From an uncultured Gammaproteobacteria bacterium (lineage in GTDB: Bacteria > Pseudomonadota > Gammaproteobacteria > Arenicellales > UBA868): a stretch of 12,626 bases of DNA. Shown one piece after another: positions 1-7,117 of this stretch. The notes under the pieces were generated by a model. That model was not told where the DNA came from. It ran no database searches and saw nothing but the letters and a program-made list of their open reading frames with translations. A program made the translations under genes and the position numbers. How positions within the stretch are numbered: position 1 is the stretch's first letter; each line of letters starts with the position of its first letter. The stretch is from NCBI GenBank assembly GCA_913051905.1, contig CAJXBY010000068.1, positions 1 through 12,626 on the forward strand, in the 5' to 3' direction.

Positions 1-1
1 G

Positions 2-1186
2 GACCGGGAGGTCCAGATTGAAAAGGCAACGATTCCAGAGACTGGTCGGTATCGTGCGTCGACCCGAAGCGTCGGGGATCCGGACGATATTGAACGCCTT
101 GCAGCCTTGCTAATCCGCTCCGAACGTCCGGCGATACTGTTCGGTAGCCAGGTCTGGGCAGCCCGAGCCCATCAGGCTGCAATAGACCTGGTGCGGGCAC
201 TGAATATTCCGGCCTACTTCAACGGCGCAGCCCGCGGAACCCTGTCTCCGGGGGATCCGCATCATTTCCACCGTACCCGTCGAGATGCCTTCAACAAGGC
301 CGACGTGATCGTCATCGTTGGAACGCCGTTCGACTTCCGGATGGGCTATGGCAAGCGGCTTCGCCAGGATGCCACTGTTGTGCAGATCGATATGGACTAC
401 CGCACAGTGGGAAAAAACCGAGATGTTTCGCTCGGGCTGACCGGAGATCCTCATGCGATACTGACGGCTGTTCTGGCTGCAACGACAGCCAGTAGCAATA
501 CCGGTGCGAGTGTACGGGAAGACTGGCTGACTGAGCTGCGTACCCTGGAGGCACAGAAAACCGACAAGCTGATGGCTCAATTTCTGACGGACAAGAGTCC
601 CATCTCTCCATATCGTGTGGCCTGGGAGCTGAACGAGTTTCTGACAGAGGATACGGTCTATATCGGAGACGGAGGAGATGTCGTCACCATCAGTGCGCAG
701 GCCGTTCAGCCCCGGGCGCCAGGAAACTGGATGGACCCGGGTGCGCTGGGATCCCTGGGCGTGGGTACCGGGTTCGCTCTGGCGAGCAAACTGGTTCACC
801 CGCAAAAAGAAGTCTTGTGTTATTACGGCGACGGTTCTTTCGGGATGACTGCCTTCGATATGGAAACAGCCAACCGTTTCGGTGCGCCCTATATTGCGGT
901 GATCGGGAACAACTCGGCTATGAACCAAATCCGATTCGGTCAGATCAATAAATATGGGGAAGAGAGGGGCGATACCGGGAATCTGCTGGGCGATATTCCG
1001 TTCTCGAAGTTTGGTGAGATGCTGGGTGGATATGGCGAAGAAGTCACGGAAGCGGGCCAGATCGCGCCGGCACTTGGGCGGGCCCGGGAAGCTGTGAGAA
1101 CCTCCGGTAAATCGGCGGTTGTCAACATCTGGGTGGATCCCAACGAATATGCACCAGGGACCAAAGCCCAGACGATGTACAAATAA
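2..1186 (+). CDS. ThDP-dependent enzyme, oxalyl-CoA decarboxylase/acetolactate synthase-like (5' partial)
   Basis: The reading frame is open from base 2, so the true start and the N-terminal pyrimidine-binding domain (with the catalytic Glu) lie outside the window; 394 residues remain. What is visible is the middle domain (LIRSERPAILFGSQVW through the GTPFDFRMGYG segment) followed by the C-terminal ThDP-binding domain. The diphosphate/Mg motif is clear: YYGDGSFGMTAFDMETANR, closing with IGNN. The family decarboxylates 2-keto acids or oxalyl-CoA, or joins or splits acyloins, using thiamine diphosphate in the cytoplasm. The sequence as recalled looks closer to mycobacterial IlvG-type acetolactate-synthase-like proteins than to Oxalobacter Oxc, but the frc gene 36 bp downstream points to oxalyl-CoA decarboxylase or a formyl-CoA-producing or -consuming lyase. 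The superfamily is certain; the substrate is an inference from context. It is not a phosphonopyruvate decarboxylase, which lacks the middle domain. Confidence 0.85.
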   Translation, partial: DREVQIEKATIPETGRYRASTRSVGDPDDIERLAALLIRSERPAILFGSQVWAARAHQAAIDLVRALNIPAYFNGAARGTLSPGDPHHFHRTRRDAFNKADVIVIVGTPFDFRMGYGKRLRQDATVVQIDMDYRTVGKNRDVSLGLTGDPHAILTAVLAATTASSNTGASVREDWLTELRTLEAQKTDKLMAQFLTDKSPISPYRVAWELNEFLTEDTVYIGDGGDVVTISAQAVQPRAPGNWMDPGALGSLGVGTGFALASKLVHPQKEVLCYYGDGSFGMTAFDMETANRFGAPYIAVIGNNSAMNQIRFGQINKYGEERGDTGNLLGDIPFSKFGEMLGGYGEEVTEAGQIAPALGRAREAVRTSGKSAVVNIWVDPNEYAPGTKAQTMYK

Positions 1187-1212
1187 TGATCTTAGCTGCA
1201 CATAGTCGATTC

Positions 1213-1216
1213 GGAG
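1213..1216 (+). promoter_or_regulatory. Ribosome binding site of frc
   Basis: GGAG lies six bases before the ATG at 1223, within the 36-bp gap after the ThDP-enzyme stop. It supports that start, which also matches the known N-terminus of Frc proteins. Confidence 0.6.
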
Positions 1217-1222
1217 ACGGTA

Positions 1223-2470
1223 ATGAAAGCTCTTGAAGGCGTTCGAATTCTGGATATGACACATGTCCAATCCGGGCCAACATGCACCCAGTTACTGGCC
1301 TGGTTCGGAGCGGATGTGATCAAGGTCGAGCGGCCGGGGGTCGGTGACGCAACCCGTGGCCAGTTAAGAGATATTCCGGATGCGGATAGCCTTTACTTTA
1401 CGATGCTGAATCACAACAAGCGCAGCATCACACTCAACACCAAGGATGACAAAGGCAGAGAAATTTTCACTCGGTTGATCGAGGAATGTGACGTACTGGT
1501 CGAGAACTTCGCTCCCGGAGCCCTGGACAGAATGGGCTTCTCCTGGGATCGTATCCAGCAGATTAATCCCCGGATGATCTATGCTTCGGTCAAGGGGTTT
1601 GGCCCGGGCCCCTACGCCGACTGCAAGGTCTATGAGAATGTCGCCCAATGTGCTGGCGGCAGCGCATCCACAACCGGGTTTCTCGATGGTCCGCCGTTGG
1701 TGACCGGGGCTCAGATCGGCGATTCAGGAACCGGACTGAATCTCGCGCTGGGCATTGTCACTGCACTCTTCCACAGAGAAAGATCCGGTAAGGGTCAGAG
1801 GGTGCTTGCCGCCATGCAGGATGGTGTACTCAATCTCTGCCGGGTCAAATTGCGAGATCAACAGCGACTGCAGCATGGGGCCTTGAAGGAATATTCCCAG
1901 TTTGGTGAGGGCGTGGAGTTCGGTGACAGTACGCCCAGGGCGGGTAACGACTCAGGCGGTGGGCAGCCAGGAAGAATTTTAAAATGTAAAGGGTGGGAGA
2001 CAGACCCCAATGCGTACACCTACTTTATTACGCAGGCAGCCGTCTGGAAGCGAATCTGTGACGTGATCGGTAGACCCGAATGGAAAGACGATCCGGACTT
2101 CGCCACGCCGTCGCAGAGATTGCCAAGGCTCGGGGAGGTCTTCGAAGCCATTGAAAACTGGACTAAAACCAAAACAAAGTACGAAGTGATGGAAATCTGC
2201 AACCCCCTGGACATTCCGGTAGGGCCCATTCTTTCGATGAAAGAATTGAGTGAAGAGCAGTCGCTGCGTGAAACCGGTACGGTTGTCGAGGTCGATCATC
2301 CCGAGCGTGGTGCATATTTGACAGTGGGAAACCCGGTCAAGCTTTCGGATTCGCCAGCTGAGGTCAGACGGGCACCGCTGCTGGGTGAGCATACCGAAGA
2401 GATTCTCCGTGAGGTTATCGGATTCAGCGAAGAAGAGATCATTTCAGCGCAGGAGGTTGGCGCGGTATAG
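1223..2470 (+). CDS. frc: Formyl-CoA:oxalate CoA-transferase (CaiB/BaiF family, class III)
   Basis: Frc moves CoA from formyl-CoA to oxalate, giving formate and oxalyl-CoA, the substrate of oxalyl-CoA decarboxylase. At 415 residues it is close to the 428 of Oxalobacter formigenes Frc and recognisably collinear with it. Matching blocks are the N-terminal DMTHVQSGP with Gln16 (Gln17 in Oxalobacter), [36 protein letters not shown], the catalytic aspartate Asp167 in GDSGTG (Asp169 in Oxalobacter), [26 protein letters not shown] and the C-terminal [11 protein letters not shown]. The active-site glycine loop reads NDSGGGQPG (about residues 242-250), so the first of the four glycines appears to be Ser. 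It sits 36 bp after the ThDP-enzyme gene and 22 bp before the formyltransferase-like gene, so co-transcription is likely. Family and specificity are well supported by the Frc-specific blocks; other class III CoA-transferases would not share them so fully. Confidence 0.93.
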   Translation: MKALEGVRILDMTHVQSGPTCTQLLAWFGADVIKVERPGVGDATRGQLRDIPDADSLYFTMLNHNKRSITLNTKDDKGREIFTRLIEECDVLVENFAPGALDRMGFSWDRIQQINPRMIYASVKGFGPGPYADCKVYENVAQCAGGSASTTGFLDGPPLVTGAQIGDSGTGLNLALGIVTALFHRERSGKGQRVLAAMQDGVLNLCRVKLRDQQRLQHGALKEYSQFGEGVEFGDSTPRAGNDSGGGQPGRILKCKGWETDPNAYTYFITQAAVWKRICDVIGRPEWKDDPDFATPSQRLPRLGEVFEAIENWTKTKTKYEVMEICNPLDIPVGPILSMKELSEEQSLRETGTVVEVDHPERGAYLTVGNPVKLSDSPAEVRRAPLLGEHTEEILREVIGFSEEEIISAQEVGAV

Positions 2471-2480
2471 GGCCAGACCC

Positions 2481-2486
2481 GGAGAG
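2481..2486 (+). promoter_or_regulatory. Ribosome binding site setting the start at 2493
   Basis: GGAGAG is six bases before the ATG at 2493. It decides against the longer reading from 2385, which would overlap the end of frc by 86 bp and add 36 basic residues with no family counterpart. Confidence 0.65.
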
Positions 2487-2492
2487 ATAATT

Positions 2493-3410
2493 ATGCAATT
2501 GATCGTCAATGGCCAGCAGGCCTTCGGAAAAGCTGTGCTTGAGGGGTTGCTCGAAAGAGGGGAATCGGTCTGCGGTGTGTACTGTGCACCGGACCAGGGG
2601 ACCCGGCGCGATCCTCTCAAGGTCTTTGCAGACGAGAACGGTTTACCGGTCTATCAGCCGACCACCTACAAGGATCCAGCCGTCTGGGAACAGATGCGGT
2701 CTCTGGAGGCTGACCTGTGTGTGATGGCCTACGTGACATTGATGGTCCCAGAGGAAGCTTTAAACGTGCCCAGGCTGGGATCCATACAATACCATCCTTC
2801 TCTTTTGCCGATGCACAAGGGCCCAAGCTCGATCAACTGGCCGATCATCATGGGTGAGTCCCAGACCGGGCTCAGTATTTTCTGGCCCGACCAGGGCCTC
2901 GACACCGGACCGATTCTGCTGCAGAGGGCGGTTGAGATAGGGCCCGATGACACGCTCGGATCACTTTATTTCAATCACCTTTTCCCGATGGGCGTTGCGG
3001 CGATGCTAGAAGCGGTCGATCTGGTCAGAGAAGGCAGTGCCCCTCGCATCGAGCAGGACCCCGCTGCCGGTTCTTATGAGGGCTGGTGCCGAAGCGAAGA
3101 TGCCCATGTTGACTGGTCCAAGTCCCATAAAACAGTGTACGACCTGATCCGAGGCTGTAATCCGCAACCGGGAGCTTGGACGAAATACCAGGGGCAAAAA
3201 CTGACGATACTTGACAGCGTCTCGGATTCGTCGGTCAGCGGCACGCCAGGGACGGTCATCGAGTCCGATGACGACGGTATCACGGTGGCGGCCGGGGAGG
3301 GTGCCATTCGGGTGCAGAAGCTCAAACTTGAAGGGGGAAAGAAGCTAACAGCTGCGGAGTTTCTCAGTGAGCTGTCCCTGCCGGTGGGTGCCGCTCTGGG
3401 TACAGAATAG
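2493..3410 (+). CDS. Stand-alone 10-formyltetrahydrofolate dehydrogenase hydrolase-domain protein (formyltransferase fold)
   Basis: The 305-residue protein resembles the N-terminal domain of 10-formyltetrahydrofolate dehydrogenase (ALDH1L1/FDH), which hydrolyses 10-formyl-THF to formate and THF. It has the formyltransferase N-domain (residues 1-200) and the FMT C-like domain (about 205-300). Visible signatures are GSIQYHPSLLPMHKG, SSINW, SIFWPDQGLDTGPILLQ, the LFPMG block, SYEGWCR and NPQPGAWT. The catalytic pair is His101 and Asp137, equivalent to His106 and Asp142 of FDH. Ile98 stands where methionyl-tRNA and GAR formyltransferases have Asn, a feature I recall from the FDH hydrolase. There is no acyl-carrier or aldehyde dehydrogenase domain behind it. 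As the last gene of the operon with frc and a ThDP enzyme, it probably links formyl-CoA or formate with the folate pool. Whether it hydrolyses or transfers the formyl group cannot be told from sequence. Confidence 0.82.
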   Translation: MQLIVNGQQAFGKAVLEGLLERGESVCGVYCAPDQGTRRDPLKVFADENGLPVYQPTTYKDPAVWEQMRSLEADLCVMAYVTLMVPEEALNVPRLGSIQYHPSLLPMHKGPSSINWPIIMGESQTGLSIFWPDQGLDTGPILLQRAVEIGPDDTLGSLYFNHLFPMGVAAMLEAVDLVREGSAPRIEQDPAAGSYEGWCRSEDAHVDWSKSHKTVYDLIRGCNPQPGAWTKYQGQKLTILDSVSDSSVSGTPGTVIESDDDGITVAAGEGAIRVQKLKLEGGKKLTAAEFLSELSLPVGAALGTE

Positions 3411-3723
3411 TCCACCAGGCTTTCTAAGAATGTAAGCCGTCGTGCTGTCCAGTTTATCGGGTCACGACTGAAGTTCTCCAGCCGGTGCCCTCAGGCTCCG
3501 GTGTCTCAATATCGTCTCGATCAATAAATTTTCCTTATCGGTGCCTTAACGCTTTTTGTCTGGCGTTGCCGGATAAAAGCGGTTAGCGTTCGCGTTGCGC
3601 GGAAGCGTGTAGCTGGATAGAAAGCAACCGCCTGGATGTCCCGCATTGAACGATTGATCTGGCCGGTCTTTGCCGGTCCGCACATCAAGTCTGTGATCGA
3701 TTAAAGCGACTGGAGTCGAAGCT
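3411..3723. other. 313-bp non-coding stretch with several hairpins
   Basis: No convincing ORF, tRNA or known RNA is seen. It holds the hairpin at 3482-3501, a wide-looped repeat GTCGTG (3439-3444)/CACGAC (3463-3468), and an imperfect stem in which TTATC (3535-3539) pairs with GATAA (3572-3576) and AACGC (3548-3552) with GCGTT (3563-3567) around a T-rich loop. The promoter of the following reductase gene must lie here or be shared, but I see no good -35/-10 pair. GGAG at 3712-3715 is the likely ribosome binding site of the gene at 3724. Confidence 0.5.
3482..3501 (+). terminator. Hairpin, possible weak terminator after the frc operon
   Basis: CCGG-T-GCC, loop CTCA, GGC-T-CCGG forms a seven-pair stem with one T:T mismatch, about 70 bases after the last gene of the operon. 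No T-run follows, so an intrinsic terminator is doubtful; it could be a 3'-end stabilising hairpin. Confidence 0.3.
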
Positions 3724-4773
3724 ATGAAGGTGTGTGTCGTTGGGGCAGGCGCAATCGGCGGCTACTTGGCAGTTCGGATCGCCAGGGCCGGCCACGACGT
3801 ATCGATTGTCGCCCGCGGCCCACATCTGGCTGCAGTCCAGTCCAGCGGTATGAAATTGGTCGAAGACGGTGAGACGCAACAGGCGAGCCAGCTGACCGCC
3901 ACCGACTGTATCAGTGATTTTGAGTGCCAGGACGTGGTGCTCCTGGCACTCAAGGCCCACCAGATAGAGCCCATTGTCGATCAACTCGGCACATTGATGG
4001 GTCCTGAAACAGTCATGGTCACCCTCCAGAATGGGATTCCCTGGTGGTATTTCCAAAAGCTCGGAGGTGTTTACGCCGATCGCGTGGTGCGGGCCGTCGA
4101 TCCGAACGGTGCGCTCTTTTCAGGGATAGACCCGGACCGGTTGATCGGGTGTATCGCTTATCCCGCCGCAATCATCGCCGAGCCTGGTGTCATTCACCAT
4201 ATCGAGGGAAGCCGCTTTCCCGTGGGGGAGCTGGACGGGCGGCAGACTGGCCGGGTGCGGGCAATCTCGGCCCTGTTTGCCGAAGCAGGATTCAAAGCTC
4301 CGGTCCTTGAGGACATCCGCTCAGAGATCTGGCTTAAGCTATGGGGTAACCTGACGTTCAACCCGATCAGTGCGTTGACACACGCAACTTTGGAAGACAT
4401 TTGCCGCTACGAATTGAGCCGTCAGCTTTCAACAGCAATGATGACGGAAGCCAGGCGAGTAGGGGAGAGGTTAGGCGCACACTTCAGAGTCGATATGGAA
4501 AGACGCATCGCTGGTGCGGAAGCTGTCGGACGCCACAAGACGTCAATGCTGCAAGACGTTGAAGCCGGTAAGCCTCTTGAAATCGAGGGCCTGCTGGGGG
4601 CTGTGGTCGAGCTTGCCGAGGCAACGGAAACCGAGGTGCCCACCCTAAGAGCGCTCTATGCTTGTGTCAGTCTGCTCGACCAGACGATCAGCGAGGAGGG
4701 TGTTGCTATCAAAAGGGTGCGTCAGGATGTAGACCTCACCGTGGTGCAGTCCGCGGTGGCAGCAAAAGCTTAA
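3724..4773 (+). CDS. Ketopantoate reductase family protein (ApbA/PanE)
   Basis: The family reduces 2-dehydropantoate to pantoate with NADPH in the cytoplasm, a step towards pantothenate and CoA, but many members act on other 2-keto acids or are uncharacterised. At 349 residues it is somewhat longer than E. coli PanE (about 303). The N-terminal Rossmann motif is VVGAGAIGG (Gly7, Gly9, Gly12), followed by LKAHQ and LQNG. The C-terminal helical domain keeps the expected active-site set: Lys205 in WLKLWGN, Asn209, Asn213, Ser274 in TSMLQD and Glu286 in LEIEG. The ATG at 3724 is preceded by GGAG at 3712-3715. It follows a 313-bp gap and so is probably its own transcription unit. Its TAA overlaps the stop of convergent phnX within TTAA. 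Fold and reductase chemistry are well supported; pantothenate synthesis is not, as no panB or panC neighbour is present. Confidence 0.85.
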   Translation: MKVCVVGAGAIGGYLAVRIARAGHDVSIVARGPHLAAVQSSGMKLVEDGETQQASQLTATDCISDFECQDVVLLALKAHQIEPIVDQLGTLMGPETVMVTLQNGIPWWYFQKLGGVYADRVVRAVDPNGALFSGIDPDRLIGCIAYPAAIIAEPGVIHHIEGSRFPVGELDGRQTGRVRAISALFAEAGFKAPVLEDIRSEIWLKLWGNLTFNPISALTHATLEDICRYELSRQLSTAMMTEARRVGERLGAHFRVDMERRIAGAEAVGRHKTSMLQDVEAGKPLEIEGLLGAVVELAEATETEVPTLRALYACVSLLDQTISEEGVAIKRVRQDVDLTVVQSAVAAKA

Positions 4774-5618
4774 GGTTGTTCACCCCGTCCCAGTCGCAGG
4801 TTGATGTCCTCGATCACATCGGGCATCTCCGCCCAGGTGTCGATCACGTAGTGCGCGCCTGCTTTCTGCAGCCGTTCCCTTGAGTTGGCCAGTCGCCGGG
4901 CGATTTCCCCGTCGGCCAGCGTATCTGCCTCTTCGAGAGAATCCATGTCCATGTAGTTGCTGTAACGCGCGATTCCAATACCCCAGCAGCCCGCTTCAAG
5001 CGCTTCGCCGATTCCCGAGACTGTGTCATCCATTTTCACGACCGACTGGATCGGATGAACGTCCATCAGATCCAAGTTGCGATAGAGCATAAAGGGCTTC
5101 GGCCGGACACCATTGAGCACCTCATCGCCGGCGACTGAAGCATCCGGAACATAGCCCTGCTTTCTGGCGTCTTCCTCAAGTAGATCGACCATACTGCGAA
5201 CAAAACCTGTCGTAGAGCCGATCTTGATGCCCTGCTTCTGAAACACCTGGGTGGTTTCGGCGACCCCCGGCAGTAAAGTGGTGTACTGTCGCAGGCAATC
5301 GAGCTGCATGGGTACGAAATCGGCATACATGCGTTCGACGTCACCCTGGCCGGGGTAGGTGCCGTGTGACTCTCGCCATCGCTCGCGGATTGTTTGGTCC
5401 TCCGTCATCACCTTGATATGCAGATCTTTGCGCAATCCCATCGGACCGCGGGCTTCCGACATGCTGACTTCGACGCCGTGTTTTCTGAAGACCTCTACAA
5501 AGACAACTGCCGGTGCGAGTACGTAGGCGTCAGCCGTCGTGCCACTCCAGTCGAGAACAAGGCCTTTTACCGGGCCTCTATAAATCCGGCTGTAAACAAA
5601 ATCTGCTCGGTTGCTCAT
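4770..5618 (-). CDS. phnX: Phosphonoacetaldehyde hydrolase (phosphonatase)
   Basis: PhnX cleaves the C-P bond of phosphonoacetaldehyde to acetaldehyde and phosphate, the last step of the phosphonatase route from 2-aminoethylphosphonate. It is a HAD-superfamily enzyme using a Schiff-base lysine. The 282-residue protein shows the nucleophile motif LDWSGTT (Asp23), the cap-domain Schiff-base lysine in RGPMGLRKDLH (Lys64), the second HAD motif KIGSTTG, GVRPKPFM, and the Mg-binding KMDDTVSG. In Bacillus this last motif is GDTVSD; DD with Gly is also seen in recalled proteobacterial PhnX. The C-terminal GAHYVIDTWAEMP matches the family's GAHFTIET. The start at 5618 is chosen because GGGAGAG precedes it; the frame runs 98 residues further but those overlap phnA and lack family similarity. 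It lies 88 bp after phnA on the same strand, so likely in one operon. Confidence 0.95.
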   Translation of the reverse strand: MSNRADFVYSRIYRGPVKGLVLDWSGTTADAYVLAPAVVFVEVFRKHGVEVSMSEARGPMGLRKDLHIKVMTEDQTIRERWRESHGTYPGQGDVERMYADFVPMQLDCLRQYTTLLPGVAETTQVFQKQGIKIGSTTGFVRSMVDLLEEDARKQGYVPDASVAGDEVLNGVRPKPFMLYRNLDLMDVHPIQSVVKMDDTVSGIGEALEAGCWGIGIARYSNYMDMDSLEEADTLADGEIARRLANSRERLQKAGAHYVIDTWAEMPDVIEDINLRLGRGEQP

Positions 5619-5622
5619 GGGT

Positions 5623-5629
5623 CTCTCCC
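5623..5629 (-). promoter_or_regulatory. Ribosome binding site of phnX
   Basis: On the minus strand GGGAGAG is followed by four bases and the ATG at 5618. It settles the phnX start within the long open frame. Confidence 0.7.
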
Positions 5630-5706
5630 GATTGATGGACTCAACTGCTCTCAACGGTGTACCGGACGAGGCGGGGCGGTCCGTCAGCCGTGGTGTCGAT
5701 CTGTCC

Positions 5707-6975
5707 TCAGCCGGTGTGGTTGAGAACGGCGTCAAAGATGTCGTAATTGTGGAGCCTGTCGAGAGATAAGCCGTATAGCGGCTGGCTGACAATAAAGGGT
5801 ACCCGTTGCTCAGACAGGCCGCCATGGGACCGTAAAGGCTCCTTGAGCGTTGCCAGGTCATGATAATCCGCCGAGTGACCCAGCACCCAGTGATCACACG
5901 CGATGACCACAATATCGCCTACCCGGTCTGCCGGCAGCTCGAATTGGCGGCAGGCGTCTCGGCGGCTGAGGGCGAGTTCAATACCTGGCGTAGTTGAGAG
6001 GATGTCAATCACGTGCTCAGCGATCCCGGGGTCGTCAAGGTAGAGCGTTGCAAACCCACCCAGTGCCCCATGGTGCACCACATACGGGTCTGTGATGGGC
6101 AGGATAATTCTCCCGTTGTAACGGCCCTGCAGCAGGGGTTCAAGATAGACGATATTGGGCTGACCTTCGACATTGTGTTTCGCTTTCATGCCGTGGTCGG
6201 CAGTCAAGGCAATCACGGCACCTGAATCATGCATCTGTTGGAGGTAACCGTCGATCATTGCGCAGAAGTCGTCAGCAACGGAACTTCCAGGTGCGTGTTT
6301 GTGCTGGATGTAGTCACTGGTTGATAGATAGATGATGTCCGGGTAGGTGTCCCGAAGCAGCTTGAGTCCCGCTGCAAAGACGTATTCGGACAGCGCGCCG
6401 CTGTAGACGTCTGGCACGGGTAATGCCACCTTCTCGAAAGCATTGTCTATCCCGTTTTCTTCCAGCGTCGTGCTGGAGCACTGTTCAGCGGAAAAACAGA
6501 CAGCCCCGCCCTGTCCAAAATCGAGTTGATGCCCCAGAAGGCGTCTCAGCTTGTCCTTGGCGGTGACTATGGCGATGTTGGCGCCCTTCTGTTGGAAGGC
6601 CCGGAAAATGGTCGACGTACGCAGCAGGACCGGATCGTTCATCATGATCTCCCGATCGCGTTCTACGTCGTAGAAAAAATTACCTGAAATGCCATGCACT
6701 GAAGGTGGTACACCGGTCACGATCGAGAGATTGTTGGGGTTGGTAAAGCTGGGAATGATCGAATCAGCGGTTTCGAATGTTGCGGTGCGTCGGATCTGTT
6801 CGAGGTAAGGCATGCGCCCGTTACTGATGGCTCGCTCCAGATAACCGCCGCCGTCTGAACCGAGATAGTCCGGTTCGCAGCCGTCGAGGCATACGACTAC
6901 AACCGGCTGTGCCGGCCAGCGGTACTGGCGTCCATTGCTGGTAACGCAGCGCATATCGGAGGAGTCTCGCGTCAC
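5707..6975 (-). CDS. phnA: Phosphonoacetate hydrolase
   Basis: PhnA hydrolyses phosphonoacetate to acetate and phosphate. It belongs to the alkaline-phosphatase/nucleotide pyrophosphatase superfamily and uses two zinc ions. The 422-residue protein matches Sinorhizobium meliloti PhnA along its length. Visible metal and nucleophile residues are Asp31 in CLDGCEPDYL, the Thr78 nucleophile in SFTNPNNLS, Asp221 and His225 in STSDYIQHKHAPG, Asp260-His261 in LTADHGM, and His384 in RSHGG. Substrate-family blocks such as TGVPPSVHGISGN, MMNDP, VTAKDKLRRLLGH and YVVHHGALGGF are also present. The start is GTG at 6975 or the ATG at 6954; neither has a clear Shine-Dalgarno sequence. It is upstream of phnX on the same strand. 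PhnY, which makes phosphonoacetate from phosphonoacetaldehyde, is not in the window. Confidence 0.95.
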   Translation of the reverse strand: MTRDSSDMRCVTSNGRQYRWPAQPVVVVCLDGCEPDYLGSDGGGYLERAISNGRMPYLEQIRRTATFETADSIIPSFTNPNNLSIVTGVPPSVHGISGNFFYDVERDREIMMNDPVLLRTSTIFRAFQQKGANIAIVTAKDKLRRLLGHQLDFGQGGAVCFSAEQCSSTTLEENGIDNAFEKVALPVPDVYSGALSEYVFAAGLKLLRDTYPDIIYLSTSDYIQHKHAPGSSVADDFCAMIDGYLQQMHDSGAVIALTADHGMKAKHNVEGQPNIVYLEPLLQGRYNGRIILPITDPYVVHHGALGGFATLYLDDPGIAEHVIDILSTTPGIELALSRRDACRQFELPADRVGDIVVIACDHWVLGHSADYHDLATLKEPLRSHGGLSEQRVPFIVSQPLYGLSLDRLHNYDIFDAVLNHTG

Positions 6976-7117
6976 GTCGAAGGACCGTAGTTGGTGACAA
7001 TCAAAACCGACAGTACCTTGCGTAGGGACAACCCGCCAGGATCGCGCCGCCTGAACACACTCAAGGATCTGTCGTACAGCGGGTGTGGATTGAAAAGCGT
7101 GACCGAAATACAGTCAT

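Noticed and set aside
2..1186. Phosphonopyruvate decarboxylase, suggested by the nearby phosphonate genes
   Set aside because: That enzyme lacks the middle domain clearly present here, and the adjacent gene is frc, not a phosphonate gene.
110..1270. A 386-codon open frame on the minus strand opposite the ThDP-enzyme gene
   Set aside because: It is the antisense shadow of a well-recognised coding sequence; its translation has no family resemblance and is rich in low-complexity Arg/Ser/His runs typical of shadows.
2385..2492. N-terminal extension of the formyltransferase-like protein by 36 residues
   Set aside because: It overlaps frc, is Arg/Ser-rich without homology, and GGAGAG at 2481-2486 supports the ATG at 2493, where the family N-terminus begins.
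2493..3410. Methionyl-tRNA formyltransferase (fmt)
   Set aside because: The active site reads YHPSLLPMHKG with Ile in place of the transferase Asn, the whole-length pattern follows FDH, and there is no def or rsmB neighbour.
3541..3567. An integron attC-like site (CCTTAAC ... GCGTTGCC)
   Set aside because: The core sites do not fit RYYYAAC/GTTRRRY, and there is no integrase or cassette array.
5619..5912. N-terminal extension of phnX by 98 residues
   Set aside because: It overlaps the end of phnA, has no family counterpart, and the strong ribosome site at 5623-5629 fixes the start at 5618.
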